Positions 48,127 to 56,183 of a stretch of DNA of 56,244 nt are shown here, in pieces. Source of the DNA: a virus; IMG/VR virus record IMGVR_UViG_3300030419_002488, positions 1 to 56,244 of that record, one strand, 5' to 3'. The number at the start of each line of letters is the position of its first letter. Positions within the stretch are counted from its first letter, which is position 1. The translations under genes and the position numbers were made by a program. The notes under the pieces were generated by a model. It worked only from the letters and a program-made list of their open reading frames with translations, searched no databases and had not been told where the DNA came from.

Positions 48127-50692
48127 TGAACTTTTTGATTTTGGTTTAGACTTTGGTCTTAGTTATTTTGAACCTGTTACAAAAAAAGTAACAGCAAAAA
48201 AATACCGAGAAGAAGATGTTGACTACTATGATCAAACATTAGGATTAAAATCAGGAATTTATGTTCCAAGTCAAAAAGAAGAAATAGAAAAAAAAGAAAA
48301 AAAAAGAAACATTAATGTAAATGTGGTGGGCATTGATGATGACGACGACGATGATGGTGTTACAGGGGAAGGTACTGTTTTTCAACAATCTAAAGAAGAA
48401 TTAGCTAATCAAGCTAAGTTGGATAAAGATACTTCTTATGAAAATATAAATTCTTTAAAACTTGGAACTTACGGTGATGCTTTATCTTCGTTAGGATATA
48501 AAGATAAATCTCCATTTAATGTTTTTGGTCAAGATATATATTTAGCAGGAGTTCCAAAAAATAAAGAAGAAGCAAAAAAAGGATTTGAAAAAGTATTTTC
48601 TTCTGAAAATTTAATAAAACAAACAGTAAAAACTGGTGCAAGATTAGCGGGATTTAACCCTCTTATATCTGGAGGGGCTGTGTCTTTTGGGTTTGGAAAA
48701 CAAATAACTGATCCTCTTGGTAATCCAAGTTTTCGACCAAGTAATTTTGTATTTGGTGGAATACACGATATAAATATGTCAATTCAATACGACAATGTAC
48801 GTGAAATACAAAATGCTATAAAATCAGGTTCAAAAACTAAAGGATTTGTTGAATACATAGATGGACAATTAGTTAGTAGAAGCCCAACGGGGTCTAATTA
48901 TACTGGAACAACAGATTTAACGCACGAACAACTTAAAAGGAGAGACGCTTTAAAAAGAGGAATTATACCTTCAACATTTAACTTAAAAACGGAAACAGGC
49001 GAAAGAGGTGAAAGTATTACGTTAAAAGACGGAAGTAAAGCTGTTTATGATAATTATGGTCGATACCACTCCCGAACTGGAACTTCATATTATGGGTCAC
49101 GAAATGCTTCTATTGCGTTAGCTGAAAAATATGGCACAAATTATAAAGAAATTGAAAAAGTGCTTAGTGAAGTAAGAAGTTCAGGAAAAGGTAATTTATA
49201 CGAAATTTTAAATACACGGTTTGGTGGGATTAGTGATTTTGTTGATTTAAAATCTTCTTCTAAAAAAGATAATATATGGGGTATTAATCGTAGAAAAGTA
49301 AGCACTGTTAGAAATCTTCCAAATTATAATGTTTACATGGAATCTCTTGATTACCCTGTGCGTATTAAAGATAGAGGTATAGCAGGCGGAGGGTTTGATT
49401 TTAAATCAGGTGTAATGGATAAAGGTCCGGGAGGAAGTTATTTTTTTAGTGAAACAGAAGGCACAGATGTTTATAGTGAAGATGAATCTGATGAAAAACC
49501 AGATCTTAGCAAAGTAGCTGAAGACGATCCTGCAAGAGGATCATACGAATCTTGGGTGCAAAGTTTAGAAGATAATAACGATGAAAGTTCTGCACCTGAT
49601 ACATCAAGTATGGATACTTCTATGGGTTATACTGCTTACGGCGGACAGATAGGTCGGGGTATGCAAGCGGGTGGTCCTGCAGGTTTTATTGGAGGTCCTC
49701 CAGAAAAATACGGAAATCAAACAACCGTAGCAGATGACATACCTCTTGAAGTAAAAGAAGGTACTTTTGTTATAAATGCACCTGCTGTAGAGTATGCAGG
49801 ATCAGATGATATTAGTAAAATGTTAATTAAAGCATACGAAAAAGCAGGACAAGGGGTTGACAAATCTGGACAAGTTACTAAAATACCAAGTAAGGAACAA
49901 GTTGATATAATGATCTCACGAGGTGAGGTTGTAGTACCCCCAAACATAGCAAAAATTATAGGATACGATAGATTAGAGAAAATAAATAATCGTGGTAAAA
50001 AAGAAGTTGCACGAAGACAACAAAGAGCAGGCGACCAAGAAAAACCACAAGCTATGCAAGGATTTATAAATAAAGCAGGGGGAGATAAGATCACCGTGCA
50101 TAGAGGTGAACCTTACCCTGAACAAATTAGTAAGTTTGACAAGAAATACATGTCAGGTCGAAGAACGACAGGAGCATGGTTTTCATCAAACAAAAGTTAC
50201 GCTAAAATGTACGGTCAACTTCAAAAAAGTTTAGATGTTACTTTTGATGAGTACGCAAAAGGTGCAAGAAAAGCTGAAATTTATAGAAACATAGCTTCAA
50301 TGCAATCCGAAAGTGGTAAACGACAACTAACAAAAAATCAAAAGACAAAACTATTTAAACATGTAAAAGAAATAAAACAAATGGCTAAGCAAGTAAAAGA
50401 TGGAAAAGTAGACCCTAAAAGATTTGTAAACACTTTACACATGGCTCTTTTTCCAGAAAAAAAAGAAGAAGCGACAATTAGAAAAATTGAAAGTTACAAG
50501 AATAATCCAAAACTTTTTGGTAAACTTGTAGTTCGTAATTTAGCAAACAACATTGTAACAAAAGGCGTTCCTTTTTTAAGTAAACTTTCACCGATAGGAA
50601 GTATTGCGGGTATGCTTACCCCAACGGAAATGGGAGACGCAACATTAGATTCAAGAGGATTTGTGGATTATAATCCAAATTTTCCACAATAA
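48119..50692 (+). CDS. Virion protein with ADP-ribosyltransferase-like C-terminus
   Basis: An 857-aa protein. Residues 1-500 are a poorly characterised region with a D7 run near 75. Residues 520-640 (Gly-rich, then VADDIPLEVKEGTFVINAPA and QVDIMISRGEVVVPPNIAKI, then IGYDRLEKINNRGKKEVARR) form a module found in marine phage virion proteins. Residues 655-700 contain ITVHRGEPYPEQ (Arg662) and TGAWFSSNKSYAKMYG (Ser689/690), resembling the R and S parts of an ADP-ribosyltransferase NAD site. The third (Glu) motif is not clear. The last 140 residues are basic. It might be injected and modify the host. Confidence 0.55.
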   Translation: MASELFDFGLDFGLSYFEPVTKKVTAKKYREEDVDYYDQTLGLKSGIYVPSQKEEIEKKEKKRNINVNVVGIDDDDDDDGVTGEGTVFQQSKEELANQAKLDKDTSYENINSLKLGTYGDALSSLGYKDKSPFNVFGQDIYLAGVPKNKEEAKKGFEKVFSSENLIKQTVKTGARLAGFNPLISGGAVSFGFGKQITDPLGNPSFRPSNFVFGGIHDINMSIQYDNVREIQNAIKSGSKTKGFVEYIDGQLVSRSPTGSNYTGTTDLTHEQLKRRDALKRGIIPSTFNLKTETGERGESITLKDGSKAVYDNYGRYHSRTGTSYYGSRNASIALAEKYGTNYKEIEKVLSEVRSSGKGNLYEILNTRFGGISDFVDLKSSSKKDNIWGINRRKVSTVRNLPNYNVYMESLDYPVRIKDRGIAGGGFDFKSGVMDKGPGGSYFFSETEGTDVYSEDESDEKPDLSKVAEDDPARGSYESWVQSLEDNNDESSAPDTSSMDTSMGYTAYGGQIGRGMQAGGPAGFIGGPPEKYGNQTTVADDIPLEVKEGTFVINAPAVEYAGSDDISKMLIKAYEKAGQGVDKSGQVTKIPSKEQVDIMISRGEVVVPPNIAKIIGYDRLEKINNRGKKEVARRQQRAGDQEKPQAMQGFINKAGGDKITVHRGEPYPEQISKFDKKYMSGRRTTGAWFSSNKSYAKMYGQLQKSLDVTFDEYAKGARKAEIYRNIASMQSESGKRQLTKNQKTKLFKHVKEIKQMAKQVKDGKVDPKRFVNTLHMALFPEKKEEATIRKIESYKNNPKLFGKLVVRNLANNIVTKGVPFLSKLSPIGSIAGMLTPTEMGDATLDSRGFVDYNPNFPQ

Positions 50693-50702
50693 AAAGAATT
50701 AG

Positions 50703-50767
50703 TCAGCTACCCACGTATTAGTGGCCCTGATTGAACCGAAGCAGCTACCCACAGCCAGTGGCACTGC
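50703..50767 (+). promoter_or_regulatory. Tandem matching hairpins before the scaffold gene
   Basis: Two stem-loops of one design. The first is TCAG-ctac-CCAC-gtatta-GTGG-cc-CTGA. The second is GCAG-ctac-CCAC-agcca-GTGG-ca-CTGC, ten bases further. The outer pair changes from T-A to G-C, a compensated change that supports RNA pairing. They lie in the leader of the scaffold gene, 19 bases before its ATG, so control of scaffold/capsid translation or mRNA stability is likely. A GTG-initiated frame runs through the second hairpin. Confidence 0.7.
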
Positions 50768-50786
50768 ATTAATGAGGTATAAAACA

Positions 50787-51722
50787 ATGGCAACAACAAA
50801 AGTAAGAGGTGTAAGAGCCAACAAACCAAACGACTCCTTTGGAGTGACAAATAACCCTAATCTTTATCGAGGTAAATACCGAGAGGAAGTTTACAAAGAT
50901 GATGAAGAAGGGCAACAAGAAGAGCAACAAAACGAAGAAGCTCAAACTGACCCCACTGAAAAAGTGGCTACTCAACAGAGTGATACCAGTTTTGCAGAAA
51001 AAAAGGTAAAAGAAGAAGATCACGATTACAAAAAACGTTATGATGATTTAAAAAAACATTATGACACAAAACTCAACGAGTTTAAAGGTGAACGTGAAGA
51101 ACTTCAAACTCAATTAGACGCTGTTAAAAAACGGGTGTATGAAATGCCAAGAGGTACGACTCCACCTAAAACAATGGAAGAACTAGAGGAATTTAAAGAA
51201 AAATACCCTGACGTTTTTGAAGTTGTTGAAACAGTATCTAACATGCAAACTGAATCCCAAGTTGCAAAACTTCGTGAGGAAATAGATTCTGTAAAGAAAC
51301 GGGAAAAGAATCTTGAAAAAGAAAAAGCATTTGAAGAACTTCTTCGATTGCACCCTGACTTTCACGATCTAAAAACTAACGAAAAATTTTTAAGTTGGCT
51401 TGATGAACAACCTGAACAATTGAGTGATGGTATTTATAAAAATAATACTGACGCAAAATGGGCAGGTAAAATCATATCTCTTTACAAGGCAGAGAATGGA
51501 ATCTCTACCACAACAAAGAAGTCTACCAAATCAAAAGAAGCTACTGATGCTGCAGCAACGGTTACAAAACAACAACCAAGAGAGGTTGCAACAAAAGAAG
51601 GTTCTAATAAAAAGATTTGGAAGAGTTCTGAAATCGCCAAGCTTAAATCGTGGGAGTTTGAAAAGCTTGAAAAAGAAATAGATCTAGCACGAGAAGAAGG
51701 GCGAATAGACGTAAATAACTAA
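50787..51722 (+). CDS. Capsid scaffolding protein
   Basis: A 311-aa acidic, almost wholly helical protein just before the capsid gene, typical of scaffolds. The centre is a coiled coil (YDDLKKHYDTKLNEFKGERE, then LQTQLDAVKKRVYEMPRGTT). The C-terminal part (IWKSSEIAKLKSWEFEKLEK) is a basic/acidic helix that would bind the capsid protein. GAGGT lies before this ATG. The frame is open 22 codons further upstream to a GTG (MALIEPKQLPTASGTA), which cannot be excluded as start. Confidence 0.78.
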   Translation: MATTKVRGVRANKPNDSFGVTNNPNLYRGKYREEVYKDDEEGQQEEQQNEEAQTDPTEKVATQQSDTSFAEKKVKEEDHDYKKRYDDLKKHYDTKLNEFKGEREELQTQLDAVKKRVYEMPRGTTPPKTMEELEEFKEKYPDVFEVVETVSNMQTESQVAKLREEIDSVKKREKNLEKEKAFEELLRLHPDFHDLKTNEKFLSWLDEQPEQLSDGIYKNNTDAKWAGKIISLYKAENGISTTTKKSTKSKEATDAAATVTKQQPREVATKEGSNKKIWKSSEIAKLKSWEFEKLEKEIDLAREEGRIDVNN

Positions 51723-51723
51723 A

Positions 51724-51739
51724 CCTCATAAAAATGAGG
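51724..51739 (+). promoter_or_regulatory. Short hairpin before the capsid gene
   Basis: CCTCAT-aaaa-ATGAGG, a perfect six-pair stem directly upstream of AAGGAGAG and the capsid ATG. It may protect or present the ribosome site of this highly expressed gene. Confidence 0.5.
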
Positions 51740-51752
51740 AAGGAGAGAAAAA

Positions 51753-52742
51753 ATGGCTTTCGGTACATCTGCGGGGTACGCTAACTTACCTAGTGGTAAT
51801 TTTGCACCCTCAATTTTTAGCCAAAAGGTTCTCAAATTCTTTAGACGTGCTTCGGTTGCAGAGGATATTACTAATACCGATTACACTGGGGAAATTGAAA
51901 ACTTTGGTGACACCGTAAATATAATCAAAGAGCCTACAATCACTGTATCAGCGTATACAAGAGGTTCTGTGGTTAACCCTCAAGACTTGGCTGACGATCA
52001 AGTCCAATTAACTGTTGATCAAGCAAATGCTTTTGCATTTAAGATCGACGACATTGAAGAAAGACACTCCCATGTAAACTGGGAAGCGTTATCTACTTCT
52101 TCAGGAGCTTACTCCTTGAAGAGAAAGTACGATGCTAACGTTCTTCAAGTTATGTCAGACGGAGCAGGTATTGTATCTTCTGCAGTATCTGGTACAACTC
52201 CAACATCTACAGAAGCTGCAGGCGTTTTAGGAACAGCAAATGCCCCTATTAACGTTGAAACTGACGATGCAGGTATTAACTTAATGCTTACTATGGGAAG
52301 ACTTTTAGATGACCAATCTGTTCCTGAAGAAAACAGATGGTTCGTAGCACCTCCAAAGTTCTACGAAAAGGCTTTTCAAGCAGGGAACAAAATCGCTGAA
52401 GTACAAGTTACAGGCGATGGAACTTCTCCATTAAGAAACGGACTTGCAACAGTCGGTACTCTTGCAGGCTTTAGATGTTATAAGTCTACTGCACTAAACA
52501 GTACAGGTGGAACTGACCAAGTAACATTAACAGATGCTTCTGCTACATTAGCAACAGACTCATCTGAGCATATTGTTCTTGCAGGTCACATTTCAGCTTG
52601 TGCTACAGCGTCTCACATCGCTAAAACCGAAGTGGTACGTTCAACTGAATCATTCTCTGACGTTATTAGAGGGTTACATGTCTTCGGAAGAAAAGTACTT
52701 AGACAAGAAGCTCTTGTTCGTGGCGTTATAGATTACGCTTAA
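51753..52742 (+). CDS. Major capsid protein
   Basis: A 329-aa protein with the order of an HK97-type capsid protein of marine podoviruses: SIFSQKVLKFFRRASVAEDI, a P-domain start GEIENFGDTVNIIKEPTITV, the spine-helix region DQANAFAFKIDDIEERHSHV, and RWFVAPPKFYEKAFQAG. It follows the scaffold gene and a strong AAGGAGAG. No cleavable prohead part is evident at the N-terminus. It builds the head. Confidence 0.88.
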   Translation: MAFGTSAGYANLPSGNFAPSIFSQKVLKFFRRASVAEDITNTDYTGEIENFGDTVNIIKEPTITVSAYTRGSVVNPQDLADDQVQLTVDQANAFAFKIDDIEERHSHVNWEALSTSSGAYSLKRKYDANVLQVMSDGAGIVSSAVSGTTPTSTEAAGVLGTANAPINVETDDAGINLMLTMGRLLDDQSVPEENRWFVAPPKFYEKAFQAGNKIAEVQVTGDGTSPLRNGLATVGTLAGFRCYKSTALNSTGGTDQVTLTDASATLATDSSEHIVLAGHISACATASHIAKTEVVRSTESFSDVIRGLHVFGRKVLRQEALVRGVIDYA

Positions 52743-52759
52743 TTAGGGAGGACTGACTT

Positions 52760-53236
52760 ATGGCTACATATAATAACACCATTACTGGTGGTGGCACTAC
52801 AGGACATATAGCTGATGGTGCTAAAGCTTACGTTAGAACTTCTAAAGTTTGGGATACTGCCGATGGTGGTACAGGCGGAGATGTTGTTCAAATGATGGAC
52901 ATTCCTGCTGACACTATGATCGTTGGTGGATGTCTCGAAGTTCTCGAAGCAAGAGGTAACGGACAGATTACTATGGATATAGGTTTTACTGGCGGTGACG
53001 TTGATACATTTGTTGATGGATCAGCATGTGCGGCGGGTTTTACACCTTTTCTAAACGCTGCGGTTGGAGCATCTGGGGCTAACCCAAAAATGCTTACTTC
53101 TGCTGACACTATCGATGCGTTAATTCTCGATGGTGGATCATCAGGAGAATCTGCACTACGTTTTAGAATCCACGTTGTAATGTGTGACGTTTCTAAAAAC
53201 CCAGTAGAAGCTGCTACAGTTTCAACTGGAACGTAA
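52760..53236 (+). CDS. Capsid-associated (decoration-type) protein
   Basis: A 158-aa all-beta, Gly-rich protein, MATYNNTITGGGTTGHIADG, with DIPADTMIVGGCLEVLEARG and LRFRIHVVMCDVSKNP. It lies between the capsid gene and the terminator, with GGGAGG before the ATG, so it is expected in large amount. A head decoration or minor capsid protein is likely. Family by context only. Confidence 0.65.
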   Translation: MATYNNTITGGGTTGHIADGAKAYVRTSKVWDTADGGTGGDVVQMMDIPADTMIVGGCLEVLEARGNGQITMDIGFTGGDVDTFVDGSACAAGFTPFLNAAVGASGANPKMLTSADTIDALILDGGSSGESALRFRIHVVMCDVSKNPVEAATVSTGT

Positions 53237-53244
53237 GACTACAT

Positions 53245-53272
53245 AAAGGGGGCAGGGCAACCTGCCTTCTTT
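53245..53272 (+). terminator. Terminator behind the capsid genes
   Basis: A 12-pair stem AAAGGGGGCAGG / CCTGCCTTCTTT (two G-T wobbles) closed by a GCAA tetraloop, followed by a weak T-rich stretch. It would limit or lower expression of the genes further on. Confidence 0.82.
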
Positions 53273-53314
53273 ACTTTATAAGACGGGGGAGTATCTTTAG
53301 TAAAAAGGTAAACA

Positions 53315-53944
53315 ATGTTATTACAGTTACTAAGTAAAGACGACGTAAAAAGATGTTTGGAACTTTGCCCAAGCATGGAAGATGGAAACAAAACACAACC
53401 CCTAAAAGGAATAAAGAAAAATTCAGAGTCAGTAAAAGTAGACGATGAAATAAGAAGTTTAATATCAGCACGAATTATACACAACCCGTTTGTTGATTCA
53501 GTTATTAACCCAACTCGTGTATCGGTTAATTTTTACAACCACTACAGAGAAGGTGATTATTACAACAAACATGTTGACAACTTTAAAGCCGAACCTAAAA
53601 TAAACCACACTTACTTTGATTACGGTTTTACAGTTTGTTTATCAAGTGATTATGAAGGTGGAGAGTTTGTACTTGACAACGAAATAGGTGAAATACCTTT
53701 TAAATTAAAAGCAGGTCAAGTTTTATTTTTTCCAATCATATACCCCCACAGCGTAAATAAAGTAACGGGGGGATTACGAAGAGCATTGATAGGGTGGTTA
53801 TCTACCAATATCAGTTACGAACAAAGTTACGTGTTGCGTAATCTTTACGAAGTAAACGCCCACGCAATTCAAAACAAACAAGATAACCTAGCTGTTAAAT
53901 CAACTATGGTTCAAAATTATCTAAAAAAATTATGGAGTAAATAA
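53315..53944 (+). CDS. 2OG-Fe(II) oxygenase (prolyl 4-hydroxylase / PKHD type)
   Basis: A 209-aa enzyme. Iron ligands H86-x-D88 (YYNKHVDNF) and H145 (FPIIYPHSVNKV), with R155 in GLRRALIGW to hold 2-oxoglutarate. SSDYEGGEFVLD between them is typical of the double-stranded beta helix of PKHD hydroxylases. The substrate is unknown: protein proline or lysine, or a base, are options. Such genes are auxiliary genes in many marine phages. AAAAGG lies before the ATG. Confidence 0.86.
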   Translation: MLLQLLSKDDVKRCLELCPSMEDGNKTQPLKGIKKNSESVKVDDEIRSLISARIIHNPFVDSVINPTRVSVNFYNHYREGDYYNKHVDNFKAEPKINHTYFDYGFTVCLSSDYEGGEFVLDNEIGEIPFKLKAGQVLFFPIIYPHSVNKVTGGLRRALIGWLSTNISYEQSYVLRNLYEVNAHAIQNKQDNLAVKSTMVQNYLKKLWSK

Positions 53945-53945
53945 A

Positions 53946-54236
53946 ATGGCAATAAAAGTAATACCAGACGGGTCAAGAAAAGGTGGCGGTGGAATGGACA
54001 TCGGAAAAACACCTAAAAAAAGACCTTCTACTGGAAAGATGAAGAAGGAGAAACCTGCAAGCAGAGTATCAGATCAGGATGTTAAAAGAATTGCATTAGA
54101 AGTATCTACTATGCTTATGGGAGGAGGACTTCCTAGAAGAAGTACTCTTCTAAAAGCTTTTGGATTAAGATCTAAAAAAGCAAATCCGTCAGGAGCGAAA
54201 AAAGCAGGCGGTGGTAAAGTTAAGAAAAAGAAATAA
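53946..54236 (+). CDS. Small basic protein, unknown
   Basis: A 96-aa very basic protein. Both ends are Lys/Gly-rich and probably disordered (GKTPKKRPSTGKMKKEKP; GGGKVKKKK). The middle (VSDQDVKRIALEVSTMLMGG) is a helix. It begins one base behind the oxygenase stop. A DNA- or RNA-binding role is possible. No family recognised. Confidence 0.6.
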   Translation: MAIKVIPDGSRKGGGGMDIGKTPKKRPSTGKMKKEKPASRVSDQDVKRIALEVSTMLMGGGLPRRSTLLKAFGLRSKKANPSGAKKAGGGKVKKKK

Positions 54237-54238
54237 CC

Positions 54239-54433
54239 ATGAATAAATTAACAAAACTTCCAAAACCAAGACCTAAATATGAAGATCTTACTGATAATCA
54301 AAAGAAACGATTATTTAATGTTTATTTAGATAATTTAAGTGACAAAGAAAAATCTTCTTTTTTAAATAAAGCAATTAAAAAGGTATATCCAAAAAGTTTT
54401 GTTAAACCTAAAATAAAAACCAAAAAAAAATGA
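54239..54433 (+). CDS. Small basic protein, unknown
   Basis: A 64-aa basic protein, DLTDNQKKRLFNVYLDNLSD and KSSFLNKAIKKVYPKSF. It is helical with a Lys tail. It starts two bases behind the previous gene and ends in an ATGA overlap. No family recognised. Confidence 0.58.
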   Translation: MNKLTKLPKPRPKYEDLTDNQKKRLFNVYLDNLSDKEKSSFLNKAIKKVYPKSFVKPKIKTKKK

Positions 54434-54555
54434 TTACCTTTTATCTTAAACTAGCCAATTTTTTTAATCAAGTAGGTAATTACTTTTATATGAAACACGT
54501 TTACATTATCGATAGGAAAAGAGATGTTAGGAGCATTAATAGGACCAATAGCTAA
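54430..54555 (+). CDS. Very small protein before the holin
   Basis: A 41-aa protein, MITFYLKLANFFNQVGNYFY, then a basic tail (VYIIDRKRDVRSINRTNS). The N-terminal half is an aromatic amphipathic helix. The ATG overlaps the previous stop and the end overlaps the holin gene by 32 bases. Small helices of this sort are seen near lysis genes, but the call rests on overlap and continuity only. Confidence 0.48.
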   Translation: MITFYLKLANFFNQVGNYFYMKHVYIIDRKRDVRSINRTNS

Positions 54556-54916
54556 TCTAGCAGGCACTTGGTTTCAAAACAAAGTAGAAAAAACAAAAGC
54601 AGATGGACTAGCTAAAGTAGCTGAAGCCAAAGCTCGTGCTACCGTTGCAGAAAAGGTTGCTGCAGGGGAAGTAGAGTGGGAAGGCAAGATGGCACAAGCA
54701 ACAGATAATTCGTGGAAAGACGAATTTGCTTTAGTAGTTCTACTAGCTCCCGCAATTTTGGTCTTTATTCCGGGTATGACAGAATACGTAAGAAATGGTT
54801 TTGAAGTGTTAAATACGCTTCCAGAATGGTATCAGTATTTATTATTTATTGCCATATCTGCGTCTTTCGGAATTAAAGGCGTTGGTCAAGCGGCAAAGAT
54901 GCTAAAGAAGAAGTAA
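54524..54916 (+). CDS. Holin (GTA_holin_3TM-like)
   Basis: A 130-aa membrane protein. A hydrophobic start (MLGALIGPIANLAGTWF) is followed by a charged Ala-rich helix, then two membrane segments (FALVVLLAPAILVFIPGM; YQYLLFIAISASFGIKGVGQ). TLPEWYQYLLFIAISASFG is the typical end of the 3TM holins of gene transfer agents and marine phages. It would form the membrane lesion that lets the lysozyme out. The gene lies two genes before the lysozyme. Confidence 0.8.
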   Translation: MLGALIGPIANLAGTWFQNKVEKTKADGLAKVAEAKARATVAEKVAAGEVEWEGKMAQATDNSWKDEFALVVLLAPAILVFIPGMTEYVRNGFEVLNTLPEWYQYLLFIAISASFGIKGVGQAAKMLKKK

Positions 54917-55455
54917 TGAAAGAGTATTCTAATCAACCTAGAAAACCTCAATTTGAAGCTGCCTTAAATATAAAGCAAGGTAAAAAAAAGAGAAAAGTAT
55001 CAGGTAGTTTGTATTATGAAGGTGAAAAAACAAAAAAAGAAATAAAACCAAATAAATACGTTACTGTTAAAGAACAAAGCAAAACAAAAGCATTAAGAGG
55101 TAATTTAAGTTTTGATTTAAACCCAATTAGAGCCACGTTGTTTGGAAGCACTGCAACAACAAAGGGAGCTTTTCAGGAACAAGTGCCATTTGGAACTTAC
55201 GAAGGAACATGGAAAAACATAGAAAATGATATAGGTGGTGCGTTAGGTTACCAAATAAATGAAAACAACAGAGTAGGAATACAAGTAAATAAAAAATTTT
55301 TTCAAAATCAAAAGGGTAGTGCAAATCAAATTAGATTAAATTGGGATGTTACGAATTTAGGTGGGGGTAATCTTAATGTAAATTTAATGGGGTCAGATCC
55401 CTTTAGTGGTAAAAAAACAAAAGCAATGACTTTAAACTACAAAGTGAGGTTTTAA
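54916..55455 (+). CDS. Beta-rich protein of the lysis cassette, unknown
   Basis: A 179-aa basic protein. The second half consists of alternating hydrophobic strands (LRGNLSFDLNPIRATLFGST; NRVGIQVNKKFFQN; NLNVNLMGSDPF) and it ends in LNYKVRF, a terminal Phe as in outer-membrane beta barrels. No signal peptide is present. It shares a base with the holin stop (TAATG) and lies one base before the lysozyme gene. Interaction with the outer membrane is a guess from the pattern. Confidence 0.58.
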   Translation: MKEYSNQPRKPQFEAALNIKQGKKKRKVSGSLYYEGEKTKKEIKPNKYVTVKEQSKTKALRGNLSFDLNPIRATLFGSTATTKGAFQEQVPFGTYEGTWKNIENDIGGALGYQINENNRVGIQVNKKFFQNQKGSANQIRLNWDVTNLGGGNLNVNLMGSDPFSGKKTKAMTLNYKVRF

Positions 55456-55456
55456 C

Positions 55457-55942
55457 ATGAAATATGACAGAGAAGAATTTGTAAAAATAGTAGCCAAACA
55501 CGAAGGAGTCGTGCTTGAACCTTATAAAGATTCATTAGGTATTTCTACTATAGGTATCGGGAGAAATCTTGAAGATCGTGGCATTACCGATGGTGAATTA
55601 ATGCACATGAACAGAGATCTCGAAGATATAGTTAATAATGGTCTTACTGAAGAAGAAGCATACTATCTCTGTATAAATGATATAAAAAATGTAGAAAAAG
55701 AGTTGGTTGCAAAAAAACCTATTGTTTTACAACTCGATGAAGCACGACAGATGTGTCTTGTTGATATGGGATTTAATATGGGTGTGCCAAGATTAATGAA
55801 ATTTGTTAATATGTGGAAAGCTATAGATAACGCTGATTTTCAATGGGCAAGCGAGGAGATGCTTGATTCCCGTTGGGCAAAACAAGTAAAGGGAAGAGCA
55901 ACACATTTATCAGAAGTTATGAGAACGGGGGAGTGGGCGTGA
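55457..55942 (+). CDS. Lysozyme (GH24, T4-type endolysin)
   Basis: A 161-aa muramidase that cuts peptidoglycan. Catalytic E16 (KHEGVVLEPYKDS), D25 and T31 have exactly the spacing of E11, D20 and T26 in T4 lysozyme. LGISTIGIGRN completes the site. DMGFNMGVPRLMKF and WAKQVKGRATHLSEVMR form the C-terminal lobe. No signal peptide is present, so export depends on the holin. The 3' third is repeated, with changes, at the start of the window. Confidence 0.93.
   Translation: MKYDREEFVKIVAKHEGVVLEPYKDSLGISTIGIGRNLEDRGITDGELMHMNRDLEDIVNNGLTEEEAYYLCINDIKNVEKELVAKKPIVLQLDEARQMCLVDMGFNMGVPRLMKFVNMWKAIDNADFQWASEEMLDSRWAKQVKGRATHLSEVMRTGEWA
55757..55854. repeat. Right terminal direct repeat, exact part
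   Basis: Identical to bases 1-98. From base 55855 on, the two copies differ, and the right one carries an inserted gene (55939-56175) before they meet again at about 56190. Confidence 0.95.
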
Positions 55943-56175
55943 GTATTCCAAAGAAAAGAACTAAAAAAAAAGATTTTTATAAAGAAGTAGAAAAATCAAT
56001 TAAAAAACGTGGTATACCTACTACACGCCAAGAAATAAAAATGTTTAAGGACAGACATAAATTTGAAGGGGTAGTTCCTAAATATCAAGAACCTAGACCA
56101 GTTGAAATACCGGGTGAACCTTCACCAAAAGCAAAAGAGCTACTCAAGCAAGGTAAAAAAGTTTATTTTTTATAG
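55939..56175 (+). CDS. Small basic protein, present in one end variant only
   Basis: A 78-aa Lys/Pro-rich protein (SIPKKRTKKKDFYKEVEKSI; TRQEIKMFKDRHKF; ending LLKQGKKVYFL). The GTG start overlaps the lysozyme stop (GTGA). The frame is open further upstream inside the lysozyme, which is not used here. In the left copy of this region the gene is missing and the cysteine-rich gene follows the lysozyme directly. No family recognised. Confidence 0.62.
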   Translation: MSIPKKRTKKKDFYKEVEKSIKKRGIPTTRQEIKMFKDRHKFEGVVPKYQEPRPVEIPGEPSPKAKELLKQGKKVYFL

Positions 56176-56183
56176 GGGAATAA

